Part shown: piece by piece, positions 6,355-7,802 of the stretch
How positions within the stretch are numbered: position 1 is the first letter of the stretch
Layout of the letters: every line of letters starts with the position of its first letter
Assembly: GCA_964372165.1 (NCBI GenBank)
Contig: CAYJPT010000111.1
Coordinates: 1 to 7,802 of the forward strand
Length of the DNA: 7,802 nucleotides
Source of the DNA: CAYJAD01 sp964372165
GTDB taxonomy: Bacteria > Desulfobacterota > Desulfovibrionia > Desulfovibrionales > Desulfovibrionaceae
Direction of reading: 5' to 3'
The notes under the pieces: generated by a model
What the model was told of the DNA's origin: nothing
The model's input: the letters and a program-made list of their open reading frames with translations, nothing else
The model's database searches: none
Program-made: the position numbers and the translations under genes

Positions 6355-7662
6355 ATGTCACTTTATACCAAGGAAGAAGCTTTAGCATATCATGCCATAC
6401 CCCGCAGGGGGAAGGTTGAAGTTTTGCCTACCAAGGCTTGTGCAACTCAAAAAGATTTGTCCATGGCATATTCACCTGGTGTTGCCGAGGCTTGCCGTGC
6501 AATTCATGCCGATGAAAGCTTAGTAGACGTTTATACTGGTCGAGCAAATTTAGTAGCCGTTGTGTCAAATGGCACAGCTGTGCTTGGCCTTGGTAATATT
6601 GGTCCTAAGGCTGGTAAGCCAGTTATGGAAGGCAAAGGTGTTTTATTTAAGATGTTTGCAGACATAGACGTGTACGATATAAATTTAGCTGAAACTGACC
6701 CACGCAAATTATGCGATATTGTAAAAGCCATGGAGCCAACTTTTGGGGGGATAAATCTCGAAGATATCAAAGCGCCAGAATGTTTTTTTATTGAGGAAAC
6801 ATTGCGTGAAGAGATGAATATTCCAGTCTTTCATGATGACCAACATGGAACAGCTGTTATTTCCGCTGCAGGGCTTATAAATGCATGTGAAATTACCAAG
6901 CGCAAAATTGAAGCATGCAAAGTAGTTATTTCAGGTGCAGGAGCTGCAGCCATTGCTTGCGCAAATTTATATGTGAACATGGGCGTTAAACGTGAAAATA
7001 TTTTTATGTTTGATTCACGTGGTCTTATTCATGCTGGGCGTGATGATCTTAATGCCTATAAGCAGCAATATGCGCAGCAAAACAATTGCTCATTACAAGA
7101 AGCTTTGACCGGTGCTGATGTATTTCTTGGGCTTTCGGTAAAAGGTCTTTTAAGTCAGGATATGGTCAAGAGTATGGCTGCCCAACCAATACTTTTTGCA
7201 TGCGCAAACCCTGACCCTGAAATTAGCTATGAAGATGCAAAAGCTGCAGTGCCGGATTGTATTATGGCTACAGGCCGCTCAGATTATCCTAATCAAATTA
7301 ATAATGTATCTGGTTTTCCATTTTTATTCCGTGGTGCGCTTGATGTTGGTGCTTCACAAATAAATGAGGCCATGAAAATGGCAGCAGCTCAAGCATTAGC
7401 AGACTTAGCTAAGGAGCCTGTGCCGCAATCGGTAATTGATGCATATGGTGGCGAAAGCTTTTCCTATGGCATTGACTACGTAATTCCAAAACCACTTGAT
7501 CCACGTATTATCCAGTGGGAAACTCCAGCTGTGGCGCAAGCCGCAATGGACTCAGGTATTGCAAGTCGCCCCATTGAGGATATGGAACAGTATCGTAAAA
7601 GCTTGGCTGAGCGAGTAAATGCATGCAGAAAGCGTGCAGAAGCTTTATATAAAAGTTATTAA
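6355..7662 (+). CDS. maeB: Malic enzyme, short NAD(P)-dependent form
   Basis: This 435-residue cytoplasmic enzyme oxidatively decarboxylates malate to pyruvate and CO2 with NAD(P) reduction, or runs in reverse. The N-terminal malic domain is about 16-165 and the NAD-binding domain about 170-390. DLSMAYSPGVAEAC places the catalytic tyrosine at Y39; GKPVMEGKG places the catalytic lysine at K94. LED (135-137) and HDDQHGT (160-166) supply metal ligands. GAGAAA (194-199) is the nucleotide loop, and D220 in DSRG sits at the ribose-binding position, which fits NAD but does not exclude NADP. CANPDPEI (283-290), ATGRSDYPNQ and NNVSGFPFLFRGALD are family hallmarks. The length fits the single-domain MaeB/YtsJ group; the phosphotransacetylase-like domain of E. 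coli MaeB is absent. AGGA (6344-6347) lies 7 bp before the start. The gene is probably cotranscribed with frdCAB. The symbol denotes the family, not proven cofactor use. Confidence 0.93.
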   Translation: MSLYTKEEALAYHAIPRRGKVEVLPTKACATQKDLSMAYSPGVAEACRAIHADESLVDVYTGRANLVAVVSNGTAVLGLGNIGPKAGKPVMEGKGVLFKMFADIDVYDINLAETDPRKLCDIVKAMEPTFGGINLEDIKAPECFFIEETLREEMNIPVFHDDQHGTAVISAAGLINACEITKRKIEACKVVISGAGAAAIACANLYVNMGVKRENIFMFDSRGLIHAGRDDLNAYKQQYAQQNNCSLQEALTGADVFLGLSVKGLLSQDMVKSMAAQPILFACANPDPEISYEDAKAAVPDCIMATGRSDYPNQINNVSGFPFLFRGALDVGASQINEAMKMAAAQALADLAKEPVPQSVIDAYGGESFSYGIDYVIPKPLDPRIIQWETPAVAQAAMDSGIASRPIEDMEQYRKSLAERVNACRKRAEALYKSY

Positions 7663-7681
7663 GTTAAGTTTGATTTTTAAA

Positions 7682-7700
7682 AAATATAATGATTATATTT
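7682..7700. promoter_or_regulatory. 19-bp perfect palindrome, PerR/Fur-box-like
   Basis: AAATATAAT-G-ATTATATTT is a perfect dyad with 9-bp arms, starting 20 bp after the malic enzyme stop. Its core differs from the classical PerR box TTATAATNATTATAA only at the two outermost bases. It lies before the terminator and not in front of a visible gene, so a regulatory role is doubtful. It could simply add a weak hairpin to the mRNA 3' end. Confidence 0.3.
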
Positions 7701-7737
7701 AAAGCCTGTAAACTTAGTTTTTACAGGCTTTATTTTG
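7700..7737 (+). terminator. Intrinsic terminator of the frdCAB-malic enzyme operon
   Basis: AAAGCCTGTAAA (7701-7712) pairs perfectly with TTTACAGGCTTT (7720-7731), extended by one T-A pair at 7700/7732, with the 7-nt loop CTTAGTT. TTTTG follows, and the end of the stem adds further U residues. It lies 37 bp past the malic enzyme stop and is the clearest terminator in the window. The reverse strand has no equivalent T tract. Confidence 0.9.
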
Positions 7738-7752
7738 TAGTTATAAACATTA

Positions 7753-7776
7753 TAGTAATTTCAGATGAAATTACTA
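7753..7776. repeat. 10-bp perfect hairpin after the operon terminator
   Basis: TAGTAATTTC (7753-7762) and GAAATTACTA (7767-7776) pair perfectly around loop AGAT. No T tract follows on the + strand, and only a broken one lies on the minus strand. It may be a terminator for a convergent gene beyond the window, a regulatory dyad for the next + strand gene, or a small repeat. The window ends 26 bp later. Confidence 0.4.
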
Positions 7777-7802
7777 CCGTTGGCTGCGATAGCAGACAAG
7801 CA

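Noticed and set aside
7730..7802. Minus-strand gene tail entering from the right edge
   Set aside because: Two minus frames are open for short stretches, but neither shows a recognisable protein and one would end inside the terminator stem.

Overview
The window carries one free-standing signalling gene followed by a compact C4-dicarboxylate operon, all on the + strand. The DNA is AT-rich, most obviously between genes. The fumarate reductase is the Wolinella/Desulfovibrio type: a single five-helix di-haem b anchor in the order C-A-B. The FrdA N-terminus reads like Desulfovibrionaceae FrdA proteins as I remember them. A low-GC member of the Desulfovibrionaceae, or a related anaerobe, is my best guess. 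This rests on protein resemblance only; no search was run.

Layout. Positions 1-311 are non-coding and rich in inverted repeats. They begin with a hairpin that may end the gene upstream of the window. Positions 312-2534 encode a membrane-bound diguanylate cyclase (periplasmic Cache-like sensor, two PAS domains, GGDEF with an intact I-site). A 407-bp gap, 2535-2941, holds two candidate promoters, a potentially branched or switchable RNA structure and two small palindromes. Then come frdC (2942-3592), frdA (3612-5468), frdB (5519-6298) and a short MaeB-type malic enzyme (6355-7662). The gaps between these are 19, 50 and 56 bp, each gene has its own Shine-Dalgarno sequence, and a strong intrinsic terminator closes the operon at 7700-7737. 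The last 65 bp hold a hairpin and no supportable gene.

How the genes work together. FrdCAB links the menaquinone pool to fumarate/succinate interconversion. The malic enzyme links malate to pyruvate with NAD(P)H and CO2. With a fumarase, which is not in this window, they would form a fumarate respiration or fumarate/malate dismutation route, or run the other way for succinate or malate formation. The shared 13-bp palindrome TGTTATTWTAACA upstream of frdC and of the malic enzyme suggests common control. The cyclase has a separate upstream region and no proven functional link to the operon.

The genes themselves are familiar families. The least explained parts are the frd leader structure, its partial resemblance to an inverted repeat upstream of the cyclase, the shared palindrome, and a few unusual substitutions in FrdC and FrdA.
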